A stretch of DNA of 64,000 bases from Parus major (Eukaryota; Chordata; Aves; Passeriformes; Paridae), in NCBI RefSeq assembly GCF_001522545.3, contig NC_031797.1, positions 2,815,961-2,879,960 on the forward strand, in the 5' to 3' direction. This document shows, piece by piece, positions 47,601 to 58,749 of this stretch. How positions within the stretch are numbered: position 1 is the first letter of the stretch; the number at the start of each line of letters is the position of its first letter. The position numbers were made by a program, and so were the translations under genes. The notes beneath the pieces were generated by a model. The model was given only the letters and a program-made list of their open reading frames with translations. It was not told the DNA's origin and did not search any database.

Positions 47601-49473
47601 CCAGGGAACAACTCAATGAACGGTCAGGCCTTTGTTGTCCTGCTCCTGGCCAGGGACGAGTGGGCTGGATGGAGCCCAGGACATGGGCTTGGGGCACGGC
47701 CCAAGCAGGAGCTTTGTTAGTGCCTGGTGAGCCGTGACAATGGGTAGTGCCTGGACACAGCATGGCAGGGCTGGGTGCTGCTGTGGAAGGGTCACACCAG
47801 CAGTGTGCTGAGCCCCTTGGGCAGGGCAGGACAGGAGCAGCACCCAAGCAACTGCCACAGCAGCTGAACCAGCCAGGCACCAGAGCTGGTGCTCACGTGG
47901 GAAGTGCTAGGGAGTTGTTCACAGAGCAGGGCTGAAACCACCAGAGAGAGCCCCTGCACTCATCTGTGCCAGGAACAACAGCACCCCATCGTAGCTCATC
48001 TCCCCACTGCTGGGGCCTGGCCCAACAGCCGCCCCACGCAGAGGCTGCCCCAGCTTTGAAAATAGATAGTAACAAGTGAGCGCGGGCAGCAGAAGTAGCA
48101 AAGCATATGGTAGGTGTTGGAGTTTATTCCTGTCAGTGAGTGTCAGCAGCGACAGACGGCTGGGGGTGGCAAAGCGAGAGGTTTTGGTAGGCGCCCGTGC
48201 AACACCACCCCACGGACTCCACAGCTGCGGTGAGGATGGGGACCCTGCCACCCCCTGCCGTGTGCCATCGGCAGGGCACCCGGCGCTGCGATGCTCTCCT
48301 GGCACTCTGGACTGCATCTTGGAGCTGTTGGAGCCCCCTCCCTGCGCCTCAGCTGTGTTTGGTGCCCGAGGCAGCCCTGAACTCCCCACAAAGCCACGAT
48401 GCATTTGGCCGCTTCCAGACAAGCCTGTGAGCCCCATCTGTCCCAGCTGAAGGTCACCCGCTGATGTGGAGGAACATCTGGGGGAGTGAATGGCTGCACT
48501 CTGCTCCCAGCTGCTGCTCTGTGCCATGGCCAGTCCCTGGGTGTGCCAGCACTGCCCAGCCCAGCCCTGTGGCACTTGGGGGGCTTCCATGGAATTGCCC
48601 CTGTGGCCAGACCCGCTCTCACCACCCAATGCCTGTGCTGGGAGATGGGGTGGGCAGGTAGCCAGCGGCAGTGGGAGGAAACAGATTGTCCGCAAAAAAG
48701 CGCGTCAGTTCCCAACCGGCAGCTCGGAGCAGGATCTCCTGCGGGTTTATACCTTGTTTGTCTGAGCCTGCTCAGAGGGTCTGGGGCTGTTTAAGGACTC
48801 TTTGCCAGCGTCCTTGTATCAACATGGTGATGGGGGGCTAGGAAAGGTGAGCCCCCATCCTGGCAGAAGCTGCCAGAAGGACTGAGGAGCTCCTAGTGAT
48901 TGGGCATTGCTGTGGCCTCGGTCATCTTGAGGATCCCATCCTGCCCAGACTGGGCATAGAACAGCCCTGGCAAGCACTGGAGCCAGCACGCATCCTCCCT
49001 TGGCACAGGTGAAACAAACACTCGCCAAGCAGCAGCTCACCTGTGGCTCCTGCCCCTGCTAATTGCAGCGTTCTCAATTCACACCGATGTGCTTGATAAG
49101 ATTAGCAATTACAGAAACCTCATACGACAATTGGCCTGGGTCAGGAGCCATGTGAGGGAAATTGGACGGAAGTGCAAATGAGAATTAATTATAACCTGGC
49201 AGTGGACAGGTTGGAGGGTTCGAATCTCTATTTTTATGTATTTCTCAGTGCAACCTTTGGCTCTGCTGCAGGTGTGAAGGGTGCCAAGGACTTCACGGCA
49301 GCAAAGACGTGTTCACAGCTCTCTGGGCCATCACAGAGCTCGGACAGGGCATGTCACAGGATGGGCCCTCAGCTGCGATCCCAGTGTTGCCCTGGCATGG
49401 GCGAGTGTGGCCTGGCATTGCTGGAGATCCGTGCCCTTCCTGCTCTCTGCCTGGCAGCTGCTGTTGTTATCTC

Positions 49474-49489
49474 CATTGCCATGGCAATG
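49474..49489. promoter_or_regulatory. 16-bp perfect palindrome resembling an X-box
   Basis: CATTGCCATGGCAATG is a perfect inverted repeat. Its core matches the RFX consensus except for the outer G and C, which are A and T. Confidence 0.35.
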
Positions 49490-50689
49490 CCAGCCTGGCT
49501 CCCACGGCGTGTCCGCCTGTGCCTCCGCCAGGCAGACGCGGTCCCACGCCGGGCTGGAGCCCCGCTCCCACCACAGCTCACCCAGCTGAACGGCCACACC
49601 ACGGACAGGGGGGTTAACACAACCCCAAAATGCTGTGGGGATGGAGATGGGCATGTCCCCTCCCCCAGGAGGTGATATCTGGGTGGGAAGCAGGGGGAGA
49701 AGGAGAGTCTGCACCTGGAACATCTCCCAGCCCTGCCCTGCTGTGTCCAGCCGGGTGCCTTCCACCACAGCAGGACCCCTGTGCCTCACAGCCACCCTGG
49801 GCTCAGCCATAGCCCCCCAGTGCTGGTACCAGCCCGTGGCCCCAAAAGTTGTATTGATCAGCACCCAGCTGCACCGATATTAAAGTGTTTGCCAGCAGCT
49901 GCTGATTTAACAAATCCTCCTGTCTGCTTATTTATGCCATCTTCCTGCCTCCCACCTGGACCTTCCTGATGCTTTGGGAATTTTGCAAACGTTTTAAAGG
50001 CAGCATTTCAAAGTCCACCAGGCAGCTAGCAAGGAGCAGGTCACTGGAAAGGGTGAGGAGAGGCAGAAAAGATCCTCCACCCTGCAAGGCAGCTGCTGCT
50101 CTCACCCTCAGCCATCCTTGCATGCTCCCTGCACTCTCCCACTGCAGTTCCTTGTGTTCTGTACACCCACCCTGGCCCCAGCCCCAAGGCTGGATGCAGG
50201 GGTTTGAATTAATGGTGAGGAGAAGTCCAAAGCAGCGCTTCCCATCCGCTGGTTGCCTTTTCCTGGCTGTGGAGGCAAGATCTGGGCCCAGGTCCCTGTT
50301 GGATTGCCAGCCTCAAAGCAGGAGAGCAAAGTGCAAATGGAAAAGCAGAACAGAGGGAGTGTGTGCTGCGGCTGACGGTGCTGGGCAGTGCTGCCTGCCC
50401 CAGGTACATCCCGGCGTCTACATTTCAGCAGAGAGCCTGGTGACGAGGAGCTGGAGGTCACCTCTGCTCCCGGCCGGCTCTTGAGACACCAGCCTGGGGG
50501 TTTGTTTCCGTGTCCCCTGGAGGAGCAGACTGCTGGGTGCCAGGGGCTAACGCCGGGGTGTCACTCTCCACTGATGTGACTACAAAAGACTGTGGGATTC
50601 AATTAAGTTCTGTTTTCCTCGCAGTAACAGTGGGAGTCTCTCCTCTCCCCTTTAAGGCAGACACGCTGCCATGGAAGACAAATGCTTGC

Positions 50690-50960
50690 AATAAAGCGCT
50701 GGAGCGCGGTGCCGGGGGAGGCCGATGCTCCCTCCAGCCGGCACTGCCCGGATCGCGTCCGCCGCTCCCCCGCGCCCTCCCCGAGCCTCTCCACAGCCGG
50801 TCCCGCAGCAGCCGGCCCGGCCCGGGTGTCCAGAACCGTGTGGCGGAGTCACCACGGGCACCCGGCTGGCTCCGGCGCAGGACCCGCAGGGCCACCCCCT
50901 TCCCCGCGTGGAGCCCCCCCGCCACCGGCCGAGCGTTGCCAGGCAACGGGAAGATGCTTT
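50690..50960. promoter_or_regulatory. Small orphan CpG-rich patch with an X-box-like palindrome
   Basis: A CpG-dense patch of about 270 bases, isolated in otherwise moderate-GC sequence. At its right edge, 50935-50947 reads GTTGCCAGGCAAC: two perfect RFX half-sites (GTTGCC/GGCAAC) one base apart, embedded in a longer palindrome (CGTTGCC-A-GGCAACG). This looks like the promoter of a cilium- or testis-related transcript, but no coding exon was recognised on either side. Confidence 0.4.
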
Positions 50961-52729
50961 TCTGACCGAAACGGGAAATCGGCAGCCGGAGTTGGGAGTG
51001 GGGGGAGGGAAATGGCTGGGCTAGGGCTGCCCTCGGGAGCAGGCGAGGCTCCCCCAGCCTCAACAGCACACAAAAAATCCAGAGAGGAGAAGCAGCCGTT
51101 GCAGCCCTGCTCAGCCAAAACTGCTGAGGACCCCCGAGCAGAGCCAAGGACAGCACTTGGCACCGGGACCCCCAGGCTGGCTGGAGGATGGGGCAGGGAC
51201 AGGCTGTCCCCCAGCAGGGACAGTCCCGCTGCCTCCTCACTGCAGAGCTCTCCCGGGAGCCTTGGCCCTGCCGAACATCCTGGATGAGATTGAAGCCCTA
51301 ATTTGCCCTCTCCCTCCCTCGCCAGTCATCACGCCATGGCTAAATGAGCTCCAGGCAATTTTCTCAGAAGTTGAGTCCTCACGCTGCAGGAACACAGGGC
51401 TAAAAATAGCCAAGGCCTGTGTGTGCCTCTCGCCCAGGTGAGCCTTACTCCGGAGATCGGGGCTCCTCCACATCCAGCTGCCTCCCCTGCTCTGCCTCTG
51501 TTTCCTGCACAGATTGGGCCACCCAAATGTGCACCAGAGCAGCAGCCTCGGGACCCCTGGTCAGAGGAATCCCAGAGCAGGGGGAAACTCCCAGGGCTCA
51601 GACATCACTTGGTGTGCACAGTGATGGGCAGAGCCACCCTTGGGCTTGAAATTTCACCTGGCTGTGCTTTACCTGGGCATTCCCTGACCTGAGGGTCTGC
51701 ATTGTGGGGATGTATCACCCTCTTCCTCAGCAGCAGTTCCCAGTTCAGGCGCTCCTCTCAGCATGACCAAGCTCCCGGGTCCAGTGAGGCAGACGCATTT
51801 CCTTCCCACGGTGACTCAATTACAAATTCAGAGTTAAATCTTCCCCCACAAGATACCCCTCTCCACCCCTCTGGCTGCTTCCAGCGCTTCAAGTGTTGAA
51901 CACTTTCCAGGGATTTTCATGTGCTCAGGCTGACCCCATCCACTTTGGTTCAGACTAACTTAATCAGCCTCATTTTGTTACTAACTGCTGCAGCTTTGGA
52001 CCTCTAGAAAAAGCACGACTTAAATTATTAGCACCTACCAAGCTGCTTTCACCACCCCGGTGGGGGCCAGAGGTGAGAGAACAGATCTGTTCCCACCCAG
52101 CCTCTATAGCTACCAAAAATGACAAATTATCAGAATTGTGGAAATTAGAAAAATGGCATTTAGGTAACAGGCAAACACTCCTCTTTTCTTTGGCAGCATC
52201 TGGCTAGGAACAGATTTGGAAGTGGCAGGTGGGGAGAAAAGAAAGCAACCTGAATGCTCTCAGCTGGGCGGGGGGGGCCTGGGAGTGGTGAGAACAAAAC
52301 CATCACCATTTTCTTCATCACCAGTGCTGAGAAGGGCTGCAGGGGTCAGGCTGGGGGAGCAGGTGAGGAGGAGGAAGGACACCCACAGAGTGTGGGAAGG
52401 GGTTCTCCCTCACCACATCCCTGGCTGTGAGCTGGCAGTGCCATGGCTCAGCACAGCCCTGAGTCCCCCCTCAAGCAGGTACAGCACCTTTCCCCTTGGA
52501 GATTCACTCCCACCTCACCCCACAGCTGGTCAGCAGCACCAGGGAAAGAGCTTCAGAGGCACCTTGAGCCCCTGGAAGGCTGTTTAGAAAGGGGAGCAGC
52601 ACCCAGATGTGCAGTGATGCCCCATATCTGGACAGTGCTGAGGTTCCAGCTCTGCTTCCCCACACAGGGAGCTGTGAGGAATAATGCTCGGAAATATCTT
52701 GGGGAAAGCAGGAGCCAGGGCCACACCTG

Positions 52730-55100
52730 CATCTGTTTTAGAAATTACTTTATTGCACTAAAAAGAGGAAATAATCTGTAAACAAACATTCCATTCAGGT
52801 ATTAATATATTTTTCACTCCAAAAATACATCATTAAATCCAGCCACAGAAATATCAAAGCAGGAACAATAGAAAATAGCTCCAGAAGCAGAGAGACCCAT
52901 CCAAGCAACAGCCCTGGCTCCCACACCACCAGCCTAGCACAGAACAGGGCTTACAGCAGCTCATCCCAGGGCTCACCGCATGGCCACACACCCAACTCCA
53001 GCCAGCTCTGGGATAGGCTGGGGTGGGGCAGGACAAGAGTCCCCAGGCCCTTGGGTCTCCCTCTGGGGTCAGCCTCACCCCAAGGAGCAGCCCGGGGTTC
53101 TGCTCTCAGCATCTTTCTCCCCCAAACCCAAAGGCACACAGTTATTCTGTGGGGGATTTGTCATTCCTCAAACCTCTCAGAGCACCAAAGTCTTCATCCC
53201 AACTCCCATTCCCCCTCTTCTTGCAGCCTATCCTCCCCCGCCCCTCGCAGGCTCAGCACCCCAGGGAGCACAGGGTGCTGGTGGTGTGTGCAGGGGCTGC
53301 CAGGCAGCAGCCAGCTGGGCAGGGTCCCCTCCCTGCCCCAGACCACCTCAGGGGCAGGATGTTCACCCCACACTCTGGAATGTGACACCTCTTCCTATCC
53401 CCCCCTTCCCCAGAGCCCTCATCTGCCCCCAGGATGAGCCTGGGCACTTGGGGGCTGGGGACCATCCCTCGTGCTGGCTCCTGGGGGAGCACAGGGAAGG
53501 CTCAGGTGGGAAACTCCCTGTGAAGGATGGACATGTCAGCTCCTTCAGTCCTGCACGGTTTGTTTTGAACCACAAGCTCGACAAACAGCCACGATCACCC
53601 TGAATCCCCCCGACATGCAAACACGGTGCAATCAGAACTATGCCGTGTGTACCTGGAACATATTTACAGACAGAAGTAAAAACACTGCGAAAGATCAGCC
53701 TCGGATATAAATAGCCAACACTGAGATCTGCCATCTGCTGCAAAAGGACAAGGAAGGAACATCGACTGCCACCACAGAGGTTAACACATGTGTGCGTGTG
53801 TGTCCACGCGTGCTGCAACAGGCGGGGACGGGAGCGCTGCAAATCCTGCTCCCTGCACAGAAACATGCAGAGCCCGACACAATGGGTGACACCACACCAA
53901 ACAACAATGCAGCGTGTTTTATCCACCCGCAGAAGTGCCCCGGCACTCCCCACTCCCACTGTCCCCAGCCACTCAGCCAGGATGACAGGGTGGGATGGGA
54001 AGGGTTGGGAGCACCTTGCTCCCTCCCCAAAGGAAAGCTGAAAGCCAGGTCAGTCACTTTTGGGAAGCCAGATCCTGCTGGGCACAGGAGCTTGGTGGCC
54101 CCACAGGACACATCTCTCCTGCCCAGTGGGTGCAGCCACTTGAAAGATTCTCAGCCCTCATAAGCAAGAGAGGGTGGAGGGTTGTGAAGGCTCAGCCTGC
54201 CCCCCTGCCCAGTCTGGGATGGCCCCAGCGCTCAGAGAGGGCTACTCCTGTCACCTCAGCATTTGTCAGCAAACAGATCTGCTGGGACACTGCCTGGAAC
54301 CATCCGTGTGCCCAGGGCAAGGGGTGCCAGCCCCCAGCATCTCCCTCCCGTGGGCAGGGGAAAGGCACAGGCAGCCTTCTGGATTTGGGCAAACCAAAGC
54401 CCCCAAAGCTCCATGAGTAGTTTCCCACTGGGGGTCAGCAGTGGGGGACAGTGCTAAGGTGGGCAGGGCAGGCAACCCAGGAGGCTGCAGATGTCAGACC
54501 AAGCCAACCTTGCAGCCTCACAGGGCTGGGACGAGTCCAGGAAAGGCTCAAAAGCCACAAACCTGACTCATCTCCCAGGGTGACCGCCCTTGGCCCACTC
54601 TTGGGTCACCTCTGCAGTATTTTCATTGCAGTTTCCAAGACTAGAAACTTGTCTTTTAAATTAAAGCTGTTGCCTGACTACAGGTGCTGGGGCTTTGAGA
54701 GGTGGCTGTAAGTGTGCTACAGAGATTTACCCACCTCCAACCTGCTTGGTGGCAGCTGGAGACCACAGGCACAGGGAGGGGAAGAGTCCAACAGGTGCTT
54801 CCATCCTTCCTGGTGAGGAATGGGCTGGAAGCTCTCCACTTTCTGCTGGGCTCCTGGAGATGCAGCCCCAGGGTAGGACCAGGGAGGGAGCAGAGGCAGA
54901 GGCTGTGGCTACCAGCTGGTGTTGGCAGAGCCCAACAGCAGAACCATTCCTGGGGACCCCCACACTCTGCCACAACCCCCGCCCTCCTCAGGAGGCCCTT
55001 CCAAACCCTCCTCCAGCGGGGCTGGGGGACAGAGCCGGCTCCCCTGCCTCGCCCCGGCCCCACAGGTGGGAGGGCTCCCTCCGGGGCTGGTAGCAGGTAC
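52730..55100 (-). other. Probable C2CD4C 3' UTR with poly(A) signal
   Basis: AATAAA on the minus strand at 52749-52754, followed by GTAATTTCT and the G/T-rich CAGGTGTGGCC, gives a plausible end near 52730 and a 3' UTR of about 2.35 kb. A long 3' UTR is also the rule for this gene in human. No other gene is visible in this stretch. Confidence 0.6.
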
Positions 55101-56363
55101 CTACAGGCAGGACAGGAGGGCGGTGAGTGGCAGCTCCTTCTCCCCCAGCAGCGTGTCCCGCTTAAGGCTGCTGCCCTTGTTGACCACCTTGAGCTTCAGG
55201 GACATCTTCCTGGCGTGGCCGGGGCCCAGCCCATCGAAGAAGAAGTCCTCGTTGAAGACAGGGTTGCGGCTGTTCTTGACAATGGTGCTGCGCTGCTTCT
55301 GCAGCTTCCCAGGGTTGAGGCACAGCGAGACGCAGCAGTTGATGCTGCGCAGGTCGACGAGGGCATCGTAGAGGTCCTCGGCGGAGACAAGGCGCACACG
55401 CAGCCGGGCGTTGGAGGGGTCGTACTCGGCAGCCAGGCGCAGGCTCCCGCCCCGGCTCAGCCTCAGGCTGTGCTCCCGGTCACGGCCCGCGGGCAGGTCC
55501 AGGGGCAGCAGGGCGGTGGGAGGATGCGTCCCGGCCGGGGCGCTCCTGGCGCGGCGCTGGGCACTGGGACTGGTGTCAGCCGAACTGTCGTCAGTGGACA
55601 GCGAGCTGTTGCGGGCCACCGAGTGCTTCAGCTTGATGACCTTGGACTGGCTCTCCTGGCTGAAGAGCTTCAGCAGGGAGACGGAGCGGGAGAGCAGCGG
55701 GGAGCCGAAGGGTGAGGACTCTGCTGAGGAGCACGTGTCGCTCTCCCCGCCGCTGAAGTAGCGGCCGGGGTGCATCAGGGCTGCGCCGAGGTCAGAGGGT
55801 GTCCGGCGGCCGCTCTCGCCGTTGAGCTTGGCTTTGCGCTGGGCGCTGGGCGAGGTGACGGGCGAGGGGCAGAGGCTGCTGTGCTCGCTGTGGAAGAGTG
55901 ACTCTTTGCGCCGGGTGTGGGGGCTCTCCATCAGCGTGGCGAAGCCGTAGGAGGTCTGTGCCTTGGGCACGTAGGGCAGCGACATGGCCGTCTGTGCCTG
56001 CGGGTCAACGTTGGTGCCGCAGCTCCCCTCGGTCCAGTCCTCAGCGGTCTCGATCTGGATGATGTGCCGCCCGGTGGTCCGGGACCGAGACCGGGACCGG
56101 CTGGACGGGCGGGGGCTGCGCGGGGGCTTGCGCCCGGCCAGGTCCTGTTCTGAGACTGAGGCACCCAGAGAAGCCGCTGCGGGGACCTCGGAGCCCTCAG
56201 CCTCGGCGGGTGCCGCGCTCAGCTTGGGAGGGATGAAGAAGTCGGGGATCTTGTCGGGGGTGAGGACGTTGCTGTAGCGGGACCCCCGCGAGGACTCCTC
56301 TGTCCCCGCGCCCCGGGACCCGCCGTTCTCCGCCACCCCGCGCAGCCGCTCCAGGAGCCACAT
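55101..56363 (-). CDS. C2CD4C: C2CD4C, C2 calcium-dependent domain containing 4C, complete
   Basis: Single coding exon of 420 residues (human 421), starting MWLLERLRGV and ending LPLTALLSCL. Function is poorly known; the C2CD4 family has been described as nuclear-localised and linked to endothelial and islet biology. Residues 1-300 are low-complexity, Ser/Arg/Pro-rich, with family blocks such as YSNVLTPDKIPDFFIPPKL near the start, SYGFATLMESPHTRRKESLF in the middle, and SPFGSPLLSRSVSLLKLFS. A C-terminal C2 domain covers about 308-420 (RLRVRLVSAEDLYD, NPVFNEDFFFDGL). Some usual acidic calcium ligands seem absent from the loops (LCLNPGK instead of an Asp-rich loop), so calcium binding is doubtful. 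Symbol chosen from these blocks and from its place between MIER2 and SHC2. Confidence 0.96.
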   Translation of the reverse strand: MWLLERLRGVAENGGSRGAGTEESSRGSRYSNVLTPDKIPDFFIPPKLSAAPAEAEGSEVPAAASLGASVSEQDLAGRKPPRSPRPSSRSRSRSRTTGRHIIQIETAEDWTEGSCGTNVDPQAQTAMSLPYVPKAQTSYGFATLMESPHTRRKESLFHSEHSSLCPSPVTSPSAQRKAKLNGESGRRTPSDLGAALMHPGRYFSGGESDTCSSAESSPFGSPLLSRSVSLLKLFSQESQSKVIKLKHSVARNSSLSTDDSSADTSPSAQRRARSAPAGTHPPTALLPLDLPAGRDREHSLRLSRGGSLRLAAEYDPSNARLRVRLVSAEDLYDALVDLRSINCCVSLCLNPGKLQKQRSTIVKNSRNPVFNEDFFFDGLGPGHARKMSLKLKVVNKGSSLKRDTLLGEKELPLTALLSCL

Positions 56364-56742
56364 GTTGCTGCCGGGTGTGGGGCTGGAAGAGACCCGAGGG
56401 GCGACGCTATCACAGGGGGCCGGGCACCGGCAGAGGCAGGACGAATCCGGAAGCCCCGGGAGCGACCCGCGGCACCGAGAGACCCGAACCTGCCAGGCGC
56501 GGGTGACGGGACAAGGACGGGAGGGAACTGGCCGCGCCGAGGGACACGGGGACCCGCCAGCCCAGGGAGGAGCGCGAAGGAACCGGCGGCGCGGAGCGGG
56601 GGTCGGGGACCCGGGGGACGGCGACCCGGCGGCGCCGAGGGATGCGATGGGACGGGGCAGACGCGAGGCGACGCGATGCCTGGACAGACGGACCGACCGA
56701 CCGGTGCCGCCGCGAGCGGGACGTTGCCGGGAGCCGCCGCAC

Positions 56743-56804
56743 CTGGAGCGGAGCCGCCGTCGCCACCGCAGCCCGGGCGGGGCGGGCGCGGACGCGCTTT
56801 TATA
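56743..56804 (-). promoter_or_regulatory. C2CD4C promoter with TATA box and noncoding first exon
   Basis: TATAAAAG on the minus strand at 56797-56804 lies in CpG-rich DNA. A start site about 30 bases downstream (near 56770) would make a very short first exon ending CTCCAG|GTGCGG at 56743. It splices across an intron of 360 bases to CTCTTCCAG at 56383, 19 bases before the start codon. Human C2CD4C also has a noncoding first exon. The start site is inferred. Confidence 0.55.
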
Positions 56805-58749
56805 CGGCGGCGGTGGCGGCGGTGGCTCCGCTCCTCGTCCGCGCCGCTGCCGTAATCCTCCGAGTGCGGCGCCCCATCATTTCTGCTCGCTGCCCTCGGC
56901 CAGAGCAGGGCTGGAACCGGGACCGGGACCTGGACCGAGCGGGACCGGGACTGGGACCGTGAGGCCCCGGGGTGCTGATGCTCGGGAAGTGCAGGAACCC
57001 GACCCCGGGACACCCGGCGGTGTTCCCACGGGAGTGTCGGATTTGGGATGGGCCCAGGAGTGGAATCGGGACGGCAGCAGCCCCGTTCCAACCCTCCCGC
57101 CCTCCCGGTGCCCCCAGTCCGGAGCGTGGCCGTTCCTCTCTGGGAGCAGCCGTTCCCCACTCCCACCTCTTGATCTCGAAGCACTGAATCTTCATTCAGC
57201 AGCGTCTCGGGGCTGAGGAGCTGCCTCATCGAGTGCTTTAATATCGCTCTGGAGGAGCTGGGGGGGACAGTGCCACATGTCACACAACCCACCAGGCCCT
57301 GGAGGGATGAGGTGGTGGCTGGGGACACCGGAACAAAACGTCAGGAGGGTTCACGGAGCATCACTGCAAGCCCCGGTGTTGTGGGGTGTCAGGAGACTCA
57401 ACCGAGTAATCGGGGCCAGCCCCGGTCCCCCGGGGATTTACAGCCTTGGGCACAGGGATGCACCGAGAGGGACAGTGGCACAAAAGGGTCAAGCGGCTGT
57501 TCCTTCCTGGCTGCTGCCCTGTGGATGCCGTCAGGCTGCCGGGAAGCACCATCATTCCGCAGCAGCGCAGGGCTGGGAGTGACGGCCAAGGAGGATCAGC
57601 CTGGTGTGGTGAGCGCCTTCCGCGGGGGCTGCTGCGGGAGTTCTCGGCTCCCTCTGCATTCGCACTTGGAGCTGGTAAAAAGAGGCGGCCGGCCTTGCCG
57701 AACCACACCGAGGGCTGGGATGTCTCAGGGACAGCACTGGGGAGGGGACGGTGTGTGCTGGACCCTGGGCTCTGACTGCGGGATGCTGAGCCGGGTCCCG
57801 CAGGGAGGAGAGGGCAGATGGAACCCGGGGGAGGAGGACGAGGCTTACGGAAGGGGAAGCTGGTGAACAAAAGGCCGATGTTTGCTTTTCCTCCACCCTT
57901 CGAAACTGCGGGTAAACAAGGCTCAGAAATGGTTGAGTTCCCTTGAGATAACAAAGAGCGCTGGGGCCGGGCCAGCTCTGCCCGCGCGGCTCGGGGTTGG
58001 TGCCTGCGGGGCACGGAGGGGAGCAGGGCGCTGGGAGCTGCCTGGCTGCGGACTGGCAGGGCTGGGGACGCTGGCAGGGGCTGGCAGAGCTGGGGACATA
58101 GCTGGTGGAGCTGGCAGTGTGCTACCACCTGCTGGAAGCTGGGAAGGAGGGAGACCTGCTATGGGAAAGGGTTTGTGCAAGAAAGCCCTGAATATCCGAA
58201 CTGGGCGTGTCCGTTGCCCGCACATTTGAGACAGGTCCAGGGACGGGTTGGTAAGCGAGATCTCCAAGGCTCCGGGAGAGCAAGGAGGCCACGTCCTCTG
58301 CAGCTGCTCTTCTGTCGCTTCCAAACCTTCCCAAAACCCCTCAGCCCCCCTGTAACACCGCAGCCTTCCCATCACAGGGGCTGAAGGAGCCCTCAACCCA
58401 CGTCTGGGTTGAGGCACAGAGTCCCCTGCACCCGTTGACACCACACCTCAACCAAAGTGGTTAAAGCCCTGAAACAGCCGCCCCACCAGGCCTTCATCCC
58501 TTCAGGGCAGCATCCCCAGGGCTGCGGGATGAAGCTCTGCCAGCGGGTGAACCACACAGGCTTGGTCCTCCGGCAGCAAAAGAAGAAAGTGGGGGCCCTC
58601 ACTGCCTTTCCCTGCCTCTCTATTGAGGGAACAGTGCAATTATCTTTGCAGACACATCACTCCATGACAAAAAATAGCAGCTGAGATGGAAGCACCATGT
58701 CCCCGCAGAATCCAGCTATCAATGGAAAATTACGCATTCATTACTGGGC
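56805..58749. other. Intergenic region between C2CD4C and SHC2
   Basis: The left part (to about 57.2 kb) continues the C2CD4C CpG island. The remainder is GC-rich with short ACC/GGGA-type low-complexity stretches and no gene I recognise. Confidence 0.5.

Larger units (their letters stand above)
42723..52730. other. Gene-free interval, right part (to the C2CD4C 3' end)
   Basis: No gene recognised. Several AT-richer pieces with homeobox-like cores look non-random: 43960-44000 (AAAAAATTAATAGGGGCC), 45920-45960, 47060-47090 and 49060-49265 (GAGAATTAATTATAACC). Three X-box-like palindromes (44660, 49474, 50935) and a small CpG-rich patch (50690-50960) are listed separately. A 258-codon minus-strand frame at 47919-48695 has no recognisable domain and is not called. 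Confidence 0.45.

Noticed and set aside
54702..55715. 337-codon plus-strand frame
   Set aside because: Antisense to the C2CD4C coding exon and its 3' UTR; no independent homology.
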